Below are positions 34,107 to 49,300 of a DNA stretch of 64,000 nucleotides, in pieces. The stretch lies in NCBI GenBank assembly GCA_039881145.1, contig JAYKKI010000156.1:5001-69000 (forward strand). The letters run 5' to 3'. Numbering within the stretch: position 1 is the stretch's first letter; each line of letters starts with the position of its first letter. This DNA is from Druceiella hillmani. Its lineage: Eukaryota; Arthropoda; Insecta; Lepidoptera; Hepialidae. The translations under genes and the position numbers were made by a program. The notes below the pieces were generated by a model, which did no database searches, was not told where the DNA came from, and saw nothing but the letters and a program-made list of their open reading frames with translations.

Positions 34107-34439
34107 CAATCCGCATATATAATACAATGGTAAAAAATTGTGAGTAATTTATATTATTCTAAAATTATATGACGAAAAATATCCTCCTGTTTGTACTTGT
34201 TTATGCACGCTTCACTTAAAGTTACTTATACAGTATCGAGGAAGATTCTAGAGAAACATAACGATAAACTTGAAATAACATTTAGTCTCCATTTCATCGC
34301 AATAGATTAACGTGATCAGAAGACACCTCAATTTAATATTTTCAAATATTCATTACCATTACATAAACCCAACAACAAGAAAGAAGTGCCTTTATAGCTA
34401 CTGGACGCGTAACAATTAGGCAAATGTATCTAATCTGTG

Positions 34440-34622
34440 TCCCGTAAAAGATGGCGCTACGTCTATGTGAAACCACGCAATAAGGTTCTCCATCCTGAAC
34501 GACATTGGTGAAATGAGCTTGAATGAGTCAGAAGTGAAGTATGAAAGTGTATTTATGAAAAACGGCATCCATACGCTTTTCAATGTTTTACACCAGCAAA
34601 GCCGCGGGTAAAGCTAGTATGA
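34440..34622 (+). repeat. Possible Helitron-like 3' end (lepidopteran repeat)
   Basis: Ends with CAGCAAAGCCGCGGGTAAAG followed by CTAGT at 34614-34618, a terminus I know from non-autonomous Helitron-like elements of moths and butterflies, which end in CTAG-type sequence. The preceding 170 bases are GC-richer (AAGATGGCGCTACGTCTATG, GGTTCTCCATCCTGAACGAC). No Helitron 5' end or terminal hairpin could be confirmed. Confidence 0.35.
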
Positions 34623-37600
34623 AATAATTAAAAGGTTAATTTTTATCCTGATATGTTTTTACGAGATTGTAATAAAACAAGTTATGATTCAAACTTTAAG
34701 TTTGCTAATATAAATCGTAAGATCGTAAAATTCGTAAGATTTGACGATAATAATGTTATTTCTATTGCAAAAGAAGGATCTATCTAGCCTTACTATAAAT
34801 TTCTACTAATCTAACAATGCCAAATTGTAACATTAAAAAGAGGAAAGTATACGCCATCCTCTCAAACTATTATATTTAAGGATAAATGCTGTTAAAAATT
34901 TAATACCGTCAGAAAAGCGAACTATCAAAAAAATTTATTACAATTTTCTTTCTTTTTTCGATCTTGAATAATTGTAATTAATGTGTAAAAAAGTTTTATC
35001 AAAAAAGAAAAACATTATAGTTCATAAAATGATATATTGATTTTTCTTGCTCGGGAACTCTGATATAATTGCTTAAAAATTGTTTAAAAAATGGACGATG
35101 ATCTTAAATTAGAAGAGAAATAATAACTTAAGAATATATTTAATGTTATTTAGGTTTAATGCTCAATAATAAACCCTATCTTTTTTAGACCAACATATAA
35201 TTTTCAGTAATTTCTGATGAATAATACTTCTGTTTACTACTGTATTCCAAAATTGTTTATTATTTGCGTTCATCTCACCTCTTTGCTTGACTGTACTCAC
35301 ATCCTTAGGATGCATAAATACGTAACATTTACACCTGAACTATGTAGAAATGAGAGAAAGAAGATGCCTTAGGCAAGGTGAGGATATTTTTCCTCAAATA
35401 TAGGACATAATATATTTCATTCTATAGAGGTAACCTCCCTTTATTTATGCCTATTCGAAATATTCACCCGGATAGCTTGTCGGCTAGACGAATAGATTTA
35501 ATGAGATTGGAAATACTCAGCCTCTTTTACTGATAACATTTATATTTACGATATTATTCTAGATATTTTTGTAGTTTCTTAGGACATTGACAATATCCCT
35601 AATCTGTCTTAAACAAAGTTCTAAAAAGTCTTAATAAACCTTATAACTTTCTCCTTGAATTAAACTTATTCTTCAATAAACATTTTCTACCAGAATATAT
35701 GCATTATTTTATACAAAATTTCAAGTTTCTGTTTAACTGTTGAAATATTTGTGAGATATTTTGTTTGGTTTCAAGTTCAGCATCAAACTGTTTTTAAAGG
35801 AAAATAGACTTACAGACGGATATACGAATAGATTGATAAAGACGTGAGTGATCTGATAAGGATTATTATTTTCCTTTTAAGGTACAGTAACCAAAAGCCA
35901 TTCAAGTGCCTGTTTGAACACGTAGATAATAGTAATTCATGATTGTCCTTATTTTTTTACATGTAATTCTAATCAGATACTGGAATATAGATTTTTTTCC
36001 GATTTTGTAAATCGATAGAAAATTTAAAATGCATCGGGAATACAGTGAACTTCATTTTTAATTTAATATTTCGCAAATATAGTTTAAAAATGAGAAATTG
36101 AAGTCAAAAAATGAAAGTGAAAAAAATTGTCGTTTAGGCAGCAAAAAAATTGAAAAGACCTTTAAAGCGATAATTAAGTCAAGAATATGCACGAAAAAAT
36201 TTTGCTTCACTTTAAAATTTAAATATTCATTTGAAGCATTCACTTTCAAAAGGAAAATACCACCACCATTTACCTTGGTGTTAAACAAATATTGCCGTTT
36301 AAAGTTTAGTAATATGGATTATGTCAGACTGTAAAATATTACATCATTAAACTCTCTAACTATCAACATTATAGACACTCATACAGCTCTAGTACGTTTA
36401 CTGAATTCAGGGTAAGAGGTTGTCAAGATTATTGCGATTGATGCGAGGATTATTAATGAGACATAAAAACTAATTCGTAATAGATGTATATTATTATCTT
36501 AAACTTATAATTTGATGGTAATTTGTTTTTGATGATATTTCAAAATATTTTTTAAACTATGCTGTTGAGTAAATCAAGCAATCGTATATTAACGACAGCA
36601 TTTTTTAATTAGATGTTAGAAAGCATTTATTGAACCAAATAAAACAACAAAACAAATTCAAAAACAATATTCTCGACTCGAAATGACAAAATTTGTATTT
36701 GCACGATGCAACGATTTTGTGCCATGCAAGTTATGTACTGTACGGCCTTATTTATCTAGTTAGCGACTTTTTTACTATATTTGACCATTTTACAAAATAA
36801 GCTATTACTAAATAAATTATAGTAATTAAAACCATGATTCTTATTGTTTATTAGAAGAAGACAAGCTATAAAAAAGGATAATAACTTAGAAAGTAAGTAG
36901 ATTCAAGAAAATTCGACATAATTCTCATAAAACTTAATCTTCGAAAACAGAATATTCCACATGATATTTTTTGCCAATATTAAATTCTGACAAGTAGTTT
37001 CAAATCGGCTAAAAATAAGATAAGTTGCCGCGGAAGGACAGATTCCTTTATAGTAACCCGACATGTTTTGAAACACACATTGATACGTTTGATACTATAT
37101 TAGGAAAATACTCGTTCGTTACCCGTCGGTGCAAGCAAATCAGCGGACAGCATGAGACGTGTCGCTAGATGGCGTGTGTTTAGAACACCCATACTCAAAC
37201 TTATTATGTAGGCCGCAAAAAAATTACAATATTTGTTATTTAGGTCTTAAAGAAAAAAACTATTACAATATAATTGTTTATTTAAATTTTGGTGTGATCG
37301 ATTTTATTGGGAAACTTTTTAACAATTCTATCCATAATAATGCATTGAACTCGAAAAGATTACTTTCTTTGTATTAATTTTTCGTTTCGAAAAAAAATAT
37401 GATCGAGTGTTTTGTTATTAGAATCGTGTATACAAAATATAATGATTATAAAAGGTGATATCAAATAATGAAGAAGTTGAAAAAATTACATTTTTTGTAA
37501 CAAACTGCATTTTTTGACGTAAAAACCTCTGTTCTCTTAAGTACATTGATAGCCAGCCGAACTTTCTCGTACTAAAAAATTCCGTCAAATTTCAATTTCT

Positions 37601-40436
37601 TATTACGAAACTAATAATTTGTTGACAATGGTTGATACAAATCTACAATATATAGAACATTTCTATACGTATTTGCCAAGAAGTATTTGTTTTGCCTGCG
37701 ATGTCATCGGACTAGTGCAGTGCGTGCGCATGATTTGTTCGAATTACCGTCGTGTAAATTTATGAATTTGTGTAGCGTAAAATGTTTTTCACCTAGAATG
37801 TTGATTTGTGTCATTGTGAAGAGCCTGCAAAGCATTACGAAGGCCCAAAGTAAAACATAAAAAGTATTAGTCGGAATATAAGTAAAAACCGGCCATAAAT
37901 GGAAAATTACAAAAAGAAATTAAAAAAATCGATTCATGTGAGATCCCATGAATCGTAAATAAACTCGCGTCAAAAGTAATCCAGTAAACCTAAACGTATA
38001 GAGCCGATCAAATGAGAGATCTATGAGAGCGTCGAACAAAAATAAAAACGATGTAAAACGATTACGCAGTTGACCCATCGGGCATACAAAGTCCACCAAC
38101 AGTCCCCGTTATACTTCTCTGTGTAGCCACTGTATTAAGAAAATAGGTAAATAAATTACATATTAATACGAACCACTTGTTATGATTTAAGGCTGAGAGC
38201 AAAAGTGGCTTAACCCATAAAACCATCAAAATTTAAAAAAATTATATTTATTTATCAGCTACTAGAACACTAGAAATATAAAAATTATATTTCTAGTGTC
38301 TATAGCGCTTTCCGTTGTCATTAGATTAATATGAAATATAGTTTTACAAACTGCAGAAGGATGACAGCATAGTGAGGAACATGTGTATGAAATAGTAAAA
38401 AAATTCCATTTATCTCCAACAGGTATGCTTAGGTTACTTTTGCTCTTATGGCCTCACTTTATCCCGACGTTTTTAAGAAAAATCTATGGCGTAGACCCGA
38501 ACTGGGGCTTTCAATTTTTTTTCCTATAAAAACTTTTCAATATGTGTCTAATAAGTCTTACTTACGTGAAACTGAGTAGTGAAAAGACAAATATATATAA
38601 CTACATTTTCAAATTTATAAATTATTTTGCGTTAATATTTAGAGAGTTATTGAAGGAAATCTGTAGAAATTTTTAAAATTTCTTCATTTGACCATAAGGA
38701 CTAAATACTTAACGTAATATTGCCTTAAAACGAAATAATCTTTACATAGCAACAAACGTATATAGGACTTAATAATTAAAGGAGCTTTTACTTTATTAGT
38801 TATGCAAATTACCGGCCAGTAAATTAAAATATTTAAAACTGAAAATATTTTACCAATTTGATATAATTCTTCAGAAATAATAGTTTAGTAAGATTTATTA
38901 CAACCAACCAAAATATTTATTACTTATTTATTTTTTTAAAACCATATACTCAATTTCAAGATTTACCCAAACTGTTGGACACATGGAAGAATCACAAGAA
39001 CAATTGATTTTATATTGTGCAAATAATAATAAATAAGATAGAAAACACACAGCATTACGGTAAATATCACCCTAAGTAGTAATTGATAATAAATCACCAA
39101 GTAACTCTATAATGAACATTTAACTTGATGGGTTCACGGTGGCGCAGTTTTCTTCTGCATATTTCCGCCCAGTTTTGGAACAACTGAGTGGAAGCAATTG
39201 TCGTTTATATTCTTCCATATTTAACCAGTTGTACGTGTTTTGATAGTTGAGCCGATTTTTATTAATAAAGTGCTTGCTTCTTTAAATCATTTTATTAGCT
39301 CTTGTCTCTAGTGACTTTCTTTTTGCATTATAAAATAAAAAATTTGTAAAAAGTTCACTAGCTTTTACACTTTTGTTCTTTGCTTTTTTATAAATAACTG
39401 TTACTAGCCTCCTTTAAAAAATTTAATTGTGAAATCAAATGTCCTTTATACTTCTAGTGTTTTATATATAACAATGCTAAAACCATTTAAATTAGCTCGT
39501 CTGTTAGAGTGTACTCAATTTACCAATATCTCTCTGTAAGTAAAAGAATTAGAACTAACAATTAAAAAGCTTGTAGAACCACTATTGGTTAGAACCGGTT
39601 GTAGAATACATACTAGAACTACAATAAATTAATAAAACTGCCCCTGTAGTTCTTGATCTCTAAAGTAATTAGTCAATTTTTTTACTATAGTAGAAGAAAC
39701 GACAGTGTACAATAATTTTGTTACAACAATATTATTTTAGACTCTGTAGAATATTTTTTTATTCAAAATTGACCCCCTTTTTATACCACTCTTATTCTAA
39801 CTCAATACCCATGTAATCCATAAAATTATTGAGATTAGTGACGACAGTTTGCCTGGCACGAAAACGGGACTGGCAGTTCATCATAGGAGATTTTACTTTA
39901 ATGTTAATTATCGATTGAATTCACTTATTCTACACCATTTTGCATGTAATTTAAAAATAGATATTACAAAATAGTTAAAAATGGATTTCAGAATATTACA
40001 CAGTGCATAAAAATATAACACAGGTAAAGTTTATCTTATCTATTAACAACATTTCTTAATAACTTTCTAAAGCAGCAGCCTTATACTCTTAATAAAAGTA
40101 CTATTACTTAAGTAAGAAAAAATGTAATGGATTAAAATTAATTGCACGAAGTGAGATAAGAACTCTTTGTAGAGGCTAAAATAATCTTTAACAAAAAACG
40201 CTAGGAAAATTCTTTATCGTTATAGTATGATACCAAGAGCTAAGGCGGTAAATTTGGATTCAAAGTAAATGGACTGTTGGAACATTAAATACATTAAAAC
40301 GAAATAGGAAGAAGTGAAGTTCCGCCTAATTGTCGGCTCGAACTTGTGTTCAGAATTATGGGGTAAAGTTGAAATTGGTATAGAAACCGGTAAAATATTT
40401 TGCAATAATAATATCGTTTTATTTTCTTTATATGCT
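34623..40436. other. Gene-free AT-rich stretch
   Basis: Noted within: 35800-35900, degenerate 'acagacggat...' lepidopteran repeat; 37020-37180, GC-richer patch with TTGCCGCGGAAGGACAGATT and GCTAGATGGCGTGTG; 37690-38120, another mixed patch; a hairpin at 38267-38299. ORFs at 36058-36334 are overlapping on both strands and AT-driven. No gene is supported. Confidence 0.45.
38267..38299. other. Perfect hairpin, 14-bp stem, 5-nt loop
   Basis: ACACTAGAAATATA (38267-38280), loop AAAAT, TATATTTCTAGTGT (38286-38299). Confidence 0.85.
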
Positions 40437-40560
40437 TTGTCGGGAACCTTGTAAGATCACTTACTTTTCTGTCCGCTTGCCACAGCCCATTTTTTCAGAA
40501 ACAATTTGATATTGAAACGTTAAATTTGTTATAGTAGTCGATTATATTAACGTACATATC
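40437..40560 (+). repeat. Degenerate lepidopteran 'gtctgtc' repeat fragment
   Basis: CGGGAACCTTGTAAGATCAC, TTCTGTCCGCTTGCCACAGC and TTTTTTCAGAAACAATTTGA follow the familiar order of the moth repeat also sampled at 16261 and 28615. Strongly decayed. Confidence 0.4.
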
Positions 40561-43500
40561 TTTATTTTGAGAAGATTGCGAAGACAAATAAAATTTAGGA
40601 TTTTTTCAGTTTCACATGTCACGTAAAATCATTTGAAATAGCCGATCATAAAAGAGTCGAAAACATTTTTTTTATGATGTAAAGCAGCCTACTCTTAGAA
40701 AAATGCATCAAAATATGCAATACAACTGGATTCTTGCCCTTATTTGTGAAATTACTTAACTAAAAGTCAAGTGTAAATTATAAGCCAGTTCATAAAAAAA
40801 GGATTCAATCAATTTGATTATGAATGTTTTGTTATGAGCAAGTAATATGGTTTAAGAGTTTTGTTGAACCTTTTTTATTAAGTATACGGTATCAATGTAG
40901 AAAAATTTTTTTGTAAAATTAATGAGTCATATATTTAGAAAAAAAACATTTTTCTTAAAAAGAAAAACATTTTTTTTAAATCAAAAAAATTTATTTAAAA
41001 ATCCTTTTTACACGTGTAAAATACTTCAAAAAAGAATACAAATTTGCTTTTCAAATTATATAAAACTTACTATTATCGGTTCCAATAATAAAACTGTAAA
41101 GTTGATGATATAAGAAATGAATTAAGTATTCAAAAAATAATGTTGTCAATATAATTATAACTTTTATTAGGTCTTTGCATCCTTTCCGTGCATAGTTTTA
41201 TTCTCTTACACTTTAATAGTTGCAGGTGACGAAACATCCAGTGTCCCGCAGGTTATAAGCGAAGCGCATTCAAAAACACTTGTTGAGTCGCACTGACGTA
41301 TTCAATTTTTCATATGCGCACTGTTTTAGTAATATATATTACCGCGGTATTTTATTTTTTTAAATATAAATATTCCTTTCTATTGCAGGAGTTTATTTCC
41401 TAATATTAGCAAAGATTAGCACATCATCGCTATTAATAATGGAACACGAAACACTTCGAACTAATGATTCTATATATGGGACTCTTCATCTAATACCAAA
41501 TCGTATATTAATTACAGAACTTTTCCAGGTACCAAGAAATAATTTAGAGCATATTCATCATTCTAGTCAACAGAGCATCCTTTTCTAAACTTGATATATC
41601 ACCACATCCCATCCCATAAGCACGTAATCCGGCAGCTATTTCATTTTTGTTTTAATCGTCCCTCTTTTTATATTTGTGCTATGTGGCATTTAATAATGCT
41701 TCAAGATTTTATTAGATATTAAGTTTTGCATACATACATTTGCTAATCAGAAATTAAAAAAATTTTTAATTTATTTGTTTATCGAATAGTACCTGTCAGG
41801 ATTCTTAAACAAAAGGAGGGTTGAAAGAAACGAAAATCTGTGCCGTTTTTCTTCAATTTATGGACATAATTCCATTGTTTTAGTAAATTATTTAGTACTG
41901 TGAACACACTTAAAAATTTCAACCGAGAATTTAATTAAAAAATTAAGAAAATAATACTTTATTTAAAATATTAAACATAGGCGGTAAACATAATTAATTC
42001 TATTTACCTAGATCACGTTTTAGTTTATTCTGCATATTTCAAGCGTGCGCGTATTTTAATTCTTCCTTAGACAAAACCTCGCATTTATGATAATTTTTTG
42101 ATCGATTTGTAACTTGATTTCGTAAGATTGTGTTTTCAACACAATCTTTAAGTGGGAGATTCCAAAACAGTTAAGTTTTCTTCGATTCATTACTAATTTT
42201 CTGAATGTAAATAATCAAATCGACAGCTTTTTAATATATTCACTTTAAATATTTTATTTTTCGCTTAAATAATTGTTATTTTTGATGAAACTAGTTAGAA
42301 TTACTTAATATAATTCCATATTTTGTCAATATAATTGTGTGTTTTGCAAATGGGTAATTTGCCATTGATATTGGCCGGTAACGACACTCCTTTATGTTAT
42401 TCAATTTAAATGAATAAACTTTCCAAAATAAACAAAACATTATATCTGATCCTACTAGATCACTAAAAGGAAAATTAAAAAAATCCTTTTTTTTATTTTA
42501 ACAACAAAATTATTTATTAATGTGTCATACGAAGGATTGCGAAATATATATTATGCAAATTGTAGATTTAAGTGACAATCACTGGAAAGGTCCAACATAT
42601 TTCAACATATTTACGATATTTAACAGAAAATTCTTTCAAAATCGACATTACGCAAAATCGCACGGAAAAAGTTTAATGAAGAATTTGAGATTTACCTCAA
42701 ATTATTATTTTTCCGTGATTTAACAAACAAACCATTCACAATTCACAGTGACGACACCATGTTTTAGAAAATATAAAATGGTTTTAAAAAGTGAATCCCA
42801 CAGAAGAAAATAAAATTTTCGTGAAAGAAACTGTACAATTTATAATGCCAGGGAAAAAAAGTTTTCATGGAAAGAAAGAAATGATGAAACATAACGATGG
42901 TAGTGAAAGTCAAAGTTATAAAAAGGAAAAATATAGCAAAGACATAAAAAGCAATAGAGCAAAAATTAAACATTCTGTATTTTTCAAAAGCTCATTAACA
43001 TAAAAAAAACAAAGACGCGAAATCTCTAGTATGGAGTGAGAGTTATTTCAAAAGTGTACCCGGAGAGGATCGGATGCAATGTGTCAAATATTGTGCTTGG
43101 GCTCATGTTATGTGTTGTACTCATGCTTATTTTATTTTGATTATATTAATTTTAATCCAGGTGACATTTCTTTTTATATTGGAAGTGATAGAGAATTTCT
43201 TCATATATTTCAAAATTATTATATTAATTTACTTCCTAAATATTTAAATGCGATGGTTTGTGCTAAGGCTAAAACAGTTATTATTTCATTCGTTAAATAC
43301 TAAATAATATGCAAGGGGCTTTTTTAGTTCTTAAGACTCCTAGAAATCTTTATTTTGTTTCGTGTAATTTTGAACAAAAATCTCCATATTAAAAGTCGGA
43401 ATGCTATTCTAATTTCTTTCTTTCTTCCGTTTCTTGTTGTTGCCTTCTTTGTTGATTGGTTAAACAATGTTTAAATCGTCATTATTTTTGCTTCATTTAA

Positions 43501-46500
43501 AGCATTGTTTTTTTATTGCTTTATTCCAGTTGAAATTTGTTGTAAATGTTACAATGGTCAACGCCAGGAGTTAATCAACGCTGCTGTTGGGCTAAATTGA
43601 TTCATAAGCAATATTTAAATCCGGTTTATTTATATTATTTTTTGCTTTAAATTATGACTAGAAATGTTAAATTTTATTTTAAAACTTTTTTTTGCAAGTT
43701 TACTTAATCACCCTAATCACATTTTATAGCCGAAAGTATAAAAAAATTCCATCTACGTTACTCTGTAAATATAACAGTAAAAATACGCACATGAGTAGAT
43801 GTTCTGGGAAAAATTCAAAGCTATGGTAACCTAAGCTTCATAATATCGACTTTGTGTAAAATATGTTTTTTATTCTTTTTTTAATATCAATTATACCTAT
43901 ATGGTTTTAAAAAAAACGAATGTATGAAATGGAGAATTCCCATGTAAAGGAACAGGAAATTCTTTTTTGTCTTTTTTGCATTTTATTTTTCCAAAATGTA
44001 AAAAAAGCTGTAACTGTTTTTAAAAATAAAACTTTTGCTACTGCAGCTTGTCGGCCGATGTTCACATTTCAAAATTCTTTATATAAATACATGTTAAGTC
44101 TCAAAATACCTTTAAGTAAAAATTAAAGGAATGTCTGTTATTGTCTATTTATTTTCTCAGTATACATCACAAAGGGTCTCACGGTGGATACTAAACGAAT
44201 AAATGCTATTATAATTTTAAATGATATGTTAAAAAGGGCCTCATAAATTAATAAGTATCACAGTATCGTACATATACTAGCAGGTCAACGTCGAATTTTG
44301 ATGATAATCATTTTGAAAAGAGAATATTTTCCTCTAAAAGTAATAGCACGTATAATTTTTTTATATTTATTATTATGTCAATTTACTTTCAAAAAATAAT
44401 ATCCGTCTTCCTCTATGAATTCATCTGTACGTATGAACGTATGGACTTTTGTGTGATGACACGGTACAGTTGTTAACTCTTGACTGATTTTGGTTTTTTT
44501 CCCTACCGATTTAGCAACTCTCAGAATATAAGTCTTGGCTGGATACTCACAATGATTTGCAAAAAAAATGCTTTTCGTGATCCCTTTTTCGTACTTTGCT
44601 ATTGTTATCGACCTCCGTTTTGCACGGAACTTCTTATCTCTACGTTTTGCTGCTTGCCGTTTTAACTTTTTTTGCTTTTAAATTTTTTTTACTTTTTTTT
44701 TTATTGATTAGGAAGTAAAAAATAAACGCTTTTGATTTTAGAAACCATTGGTAATTTAGTAGAGTGAAAAGAATTATTATATGAATTATAGGAAATTTTG
44801 AAATATATATTGCCTTTCTATACTCTCATTTTTTCTTTCATCGTAACTAAAAATAAAACAATCGTTTTATATTTACAACTGATCTCTCAAATGAAACATA
44901 ATTATTAAAAGTCAATGTTTTAATTTTAAAAAGTCGTAATTTTGTTTAACGCAACAGTTTTATAATAATTCTAGCTCAAACTTAATCGATATCCCCACAG
45001 ATCATTGTTAATTTTATCTTATGAAAACAAATGAAAATAAATTATTCCTTAAAATGAAAAGAAATTCCGCAATCGAGTAGTAATTATAAAACTGTTTCTC
45101 AATTTGTCAAGGTTATAATAATTATTATCCATAATAATTATTGTCCAAATTATTTTCACGAATCATTAATAATAAAATTAAAACCATTCTTTGTAGCGAC
45201 GTGAAGCATTAACATATTTACTGAACTTCTAAATGGATATTGAAGGGAACACTGTTAAACGACAATTACTAATCCGGCCACGAATAATCGAATAATTAAG
45301 CCAGACTATGGTGGAAATTTTACCATTAATATATTACGTAGAAGTTTGAGAGACAGGTATCGCTATGAAATAAATACATTTTAATAAAAGTTCGTAATTA
45401 TTTACACACTCGCACACTTTATAAGCGTGATTTTTCTTGTAATATCAGTAAAGTTTATGCTCAATTTTATTTATATTAATCCATCCACTACGGAAACAGC
45501 AAACACACGTAGTTTGAGAGACAGATAATCATAGAAACAGATGTTATTTTTTGCGCAGAAGATTACGAGAATATTCTTTTTCATTTAGTGAAACTCGAAT
45601 CGATAAAACAATAAAATACATTAGAAGGACTCGTAGCACCCTATTTTAGCAATAACAATACAATCATTGGCTTGTATTTGGATTTATGTCGATATTTGAA
45701 TAAACGGTAGATAAAAATTAACGTTATGGAGCTTAATAAAAAAAATATATCTTGAAGGCATACGAAAAGTTGTATTAAAATATGTATGTAATTTGAGACT
45801 GGGCTTGAAATATATTAGTTTTCGTGTCCACGTGCCATCATCTAGAGCCGCAAATTCATATACCAAATTAATATCACAAACATTTATCAATTCATATTTA
45901 AAATAGTTCATGTATACCTTGCGAATACTTCAGCCTCTACATGTGACAACAGAACACTCACTCCTCGCCGGATCTGAGCTTGCTGGTACCCGCTGTTGCT
46001 GGGAGCGTGTTTACTCGTCCGCGTTCGAGTGATTATACCTACCAACTCTACGCTGGGGTCGCTTGTTAAAATATATTAATGTTTCTTGATGTGATGCGAT
46101 ATGTTTAAGTATTAATGTTTCATGACGTTTTCAAGTTGATGTACCGGGCAAGCTTTTAAATAAGTCTATTTCAGTAGTCAACTACTTACAGATAGTCATT
46201 AATTGCTGAGTTATTTGCCATTTATGAAATTTGTACATATATTTTCCGTCCTTAGAAAAGCCTATAAAATGAATAAAAAGAAAAACTCAAACTAAAACGA
46301 AGGTCTTAACTTAATATCGTGTATTTCTCATACATTTCAATTATATTTTCTAAACGTTTCACTTTTTTGTTTAAAATATATTGAAATATCAGCTTGTTTA
46401 ACATATATTATGTTTAAACGTAATTTATAATCACTTTTGGCCATAATTGATTGAATATAAATAATCACCCTTGGCGATGATTGATTAATAATTTGAAATT

Positions 46501-49104
46501 AAACAAAAAAAACAATAAATATACACATATTAGGACATTATATTAAATATATAAGGTTTAATTAAATATATAAATAGGGTTCGTGGATTCATAATTATTC
46601 CGTAAAATTAGAAAATTAAGATCAAATCTTTATGCTCTGATATAATAATATATCAGAAAACTGTGTAGAAGTCGGTGACTCGATGAAAGTTAAATTGCAT
46701 CACCATTCTTGAAATAGAATGAATATATAAGCCCTTTAAATCGTTTAATTAATTTTAGAGTTTCTCACCTCAAAAGAAAGAAATGGAACCTATATGGTTC
46801 ACTTTTTCCTTCGTCGTAATAGTTACCACTTTAAAAATGTTGCTAAGATTCAACTATGTATGTGATTTTTTTAACCAATATTAATATACAGCTAATATTA
46901 TAATTCAACTACTATTAATATATACAACACATAGCGTTAATATTTCTGTGAACAGTTTATTAAAAATACTACGAAATTTTAAATGTTCAAACGTTTTTAT
47001 TGGTCGCAATCAATTAGTTCAATCAGCAATTAAATTAATAGCCTAGCCCGTTAGCTATATGGCCCCATTTAGTCATCGACCTAATGACGTTCGACTAATA
47101 TATTTAATGTAATATTTAATTAATTTTTTGCCAGTACCTAGCCCCTAAAATGGAATAACTGGACGAGATGAGCATAAGATAAAAAAGAAGCAAAATTAAT
47201 TTCAGATATCAGTACATATTTTTTTAAGGGAAACTTCCTTGGATACAATGAAGATAACATTTTCGTAGACACTTAGCTAATAGCCAAAACAGACAACATG
47301 ATAGAAAAAGGAAAGAAGTGTATGCAAGCTAGAAAAGAAATAAAATATTGCTCATTTCTTTTTCTTTAAGCTGTTTTGTACGTTAAATGTATGAAAGTAA
47401 ATTGTCAAAATTTTGTCGATTAATTTATCTACGTTTAATTAATGTATTACTAATTTTGGGCGTACTTAATCCGTAACAATAATAAGAGCATATATAATTA
47501 ATTTATATATAAATCCGCAATGAACTTGTATATATAACTGTCGTAAAAATAATTTAAAACAAGAGCAATGCTCTCGATTTCCTTCAGCCACATTTATCCA
47601 TATTCTGGTATTGGAATTATGGGTATCTTTTCTTTTTTAATGGCTTACTTTGTAAATAAAGAATATTAATTTATCTCATAGGCTATTTAAATTTAAATGA
47701 AGCTTTTATTATATATTTTCATCGATTTGTAATGACATTTCATTATCTTCTTTTACAAATTTAATACAATCTTATGGACTTACTATGTTCTCCTTTCTTC
47801 CCTCCCTTTCTGCCATTTTACCCCTTATTATATATTTACAAATCGAGGTTTAGATTGCCAAAGAAGGATATATTTTTTATATTGCAACTTTTTTAAAATA
47901 ATTGTTTTACATAAACGTATTAAAATAAAGACTTCATAAAATAAATTAAGTTTCGTTGTGAAATATAAAAATTATTGCATTCAGTAATTTTTAAAATTTA
48001 CTAAATTATAATTAAATTTTAGCTTAAATAAATGTTTCTTACGAAATTTTAATATAAAATAATCTGACATTCTATTTGGCTGACCGTTCACTTAGAGGGA
48101 TGAACATTACTTAGGGCGACGATTGAATGGCGTTTAATTAAGGATTTCCCTTTGTTACTGAATGGCTGATTAGGCTTAATGGCTGCGACGTAATTATATA
48201 AATATGGATGAAACGATTACTTACAATTCTTGTATTACTCTATCGTGTTCATCTATCTCATTCAGTTGTTAGCTACATACTTATTTTCCATCCTTCTTGC
48301 TGTAGATTCGTAACATTCATTACTATTAAACTTTGCAATAAACGTTGCAAAAACGTTACAAAACTTTGCATGGCGAACTTTGTGATTTGAAAATTTTACT
48401 CTCATTTGCCCCCAAAGAACTTTCACTTCAAAAAATATGTATTTCTGTAATTGACCTAAATTTATTTCATCTCATACACACTTTGCCCAGTTATGATGTT
48501 AGAAACGATATAGGAAGGCAGACGGTCCAAATTAGCTACAGTTCCGGTCAAACTAAATTCAAACTTGAATAACTTGAAATAAACACAACATCGCCATCTT
48601 TACAGATAAAGGCTTAAGTTTGTATCAATACCATTCGTAGTAAATTTCGCGTATTACGAATATGCAAAATGAATCTAGGATTTTCTACCGATAGATTCAA
48701 CACGTGCAAACGGTGTTCAAATATTGCCAAAAATCTTATTTCTCATGCCCCATATTCAATAAATGTAGTTTACAAATGAATTAAACGAGTCAAAACAAAA
48801 ACAGAACACCTATTTTATTTCCATGTACCACACACGATGGAGCTCTCACAGAAATACTTGCGGCATCATCTAACATTTCAATTGTTTTTCTTTCAAATTG
48901 TCTCCAGTCCGGAACTTCATTTTCCTATGTAATTGATGTTTCTGCGACTTGTAGTTGTTAGTTTAAATACCTATGCACAGTTAAAATGTCATGTGTATAC
49001 GCATGGGTCACATATGTTATATTCATCAGAATATACCACTATATGCTTAATGAACAACATAATAAAGACGTATACCTCACATTGCACGTACACATTATGC
49101 ATAC
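40561..49104. other. Gene-free AT-rich stretch
   Basis: Contents: low-complexity lysine/phenylalanine-type AT sequence at 40920-41020; hairpin 42124-42148; a lysine-rich accidental ORF at 42791-43003; a short duplicated phrase (GTTTGAGAGACAG near 45348 and 45512); a GC-rich patch at 45940-46070 (CTCCTCGCCGGATCTGAGC, CTGTTGCTGGGAGCGTGTTT); another at 47035-47170; another at 48080-48190. The 60-residue ORF at 48208-48390 starts with a hydrophobic leader-like MKRLLTILVLLY but has no further support. No gene is called. Confidence 0.45.
42124..42148. other. Perfect hairpin, 11-bp stem, 3-nt loop
   Basis: AAGATTGTGTT (42124-42134), TTC, AACACAATCTT (42138-42148). Confidence 0.85.
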
Positions 49105-49300
49105 ATTTTACGGTTTCGTAGCGAAAAAATAACCAAAATAATTTCGTTATATCTATCCGTCTTTCCGTCTATCGTGGTTTCACACTTTCTGCAGTTTTAG
49201 ACTTATATGGATGCAATTTTGTACGCTGATAATTTGTATGGAAATCACAATCATATAATGGCGATCTCAATCAGTATATAGCAAAATAAACAATTTTTGA
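49105..49300 (+). repeat. Degenerate lepidopteran 'gtctgtc' repeat fragment
   Basis: GGTTTCGTAGCGAAAAAATA, TATCTATCCGTCTTTCCGTC and GCAATTTTGTACGCTGATAA keep the order of blocks expected of the 'ggttccgtagc...ccgtctgtccg...tgcaattt' family. A similar fragment lies at 57300-57420. Confidence 0.45.

Noticed and set aside
42791..43003. Lysine-rich 70-residue ORF
   Set aside because: Overlaps an equally long minus-strand ORF, composition follows the AT bias, and no family or signal is visible.
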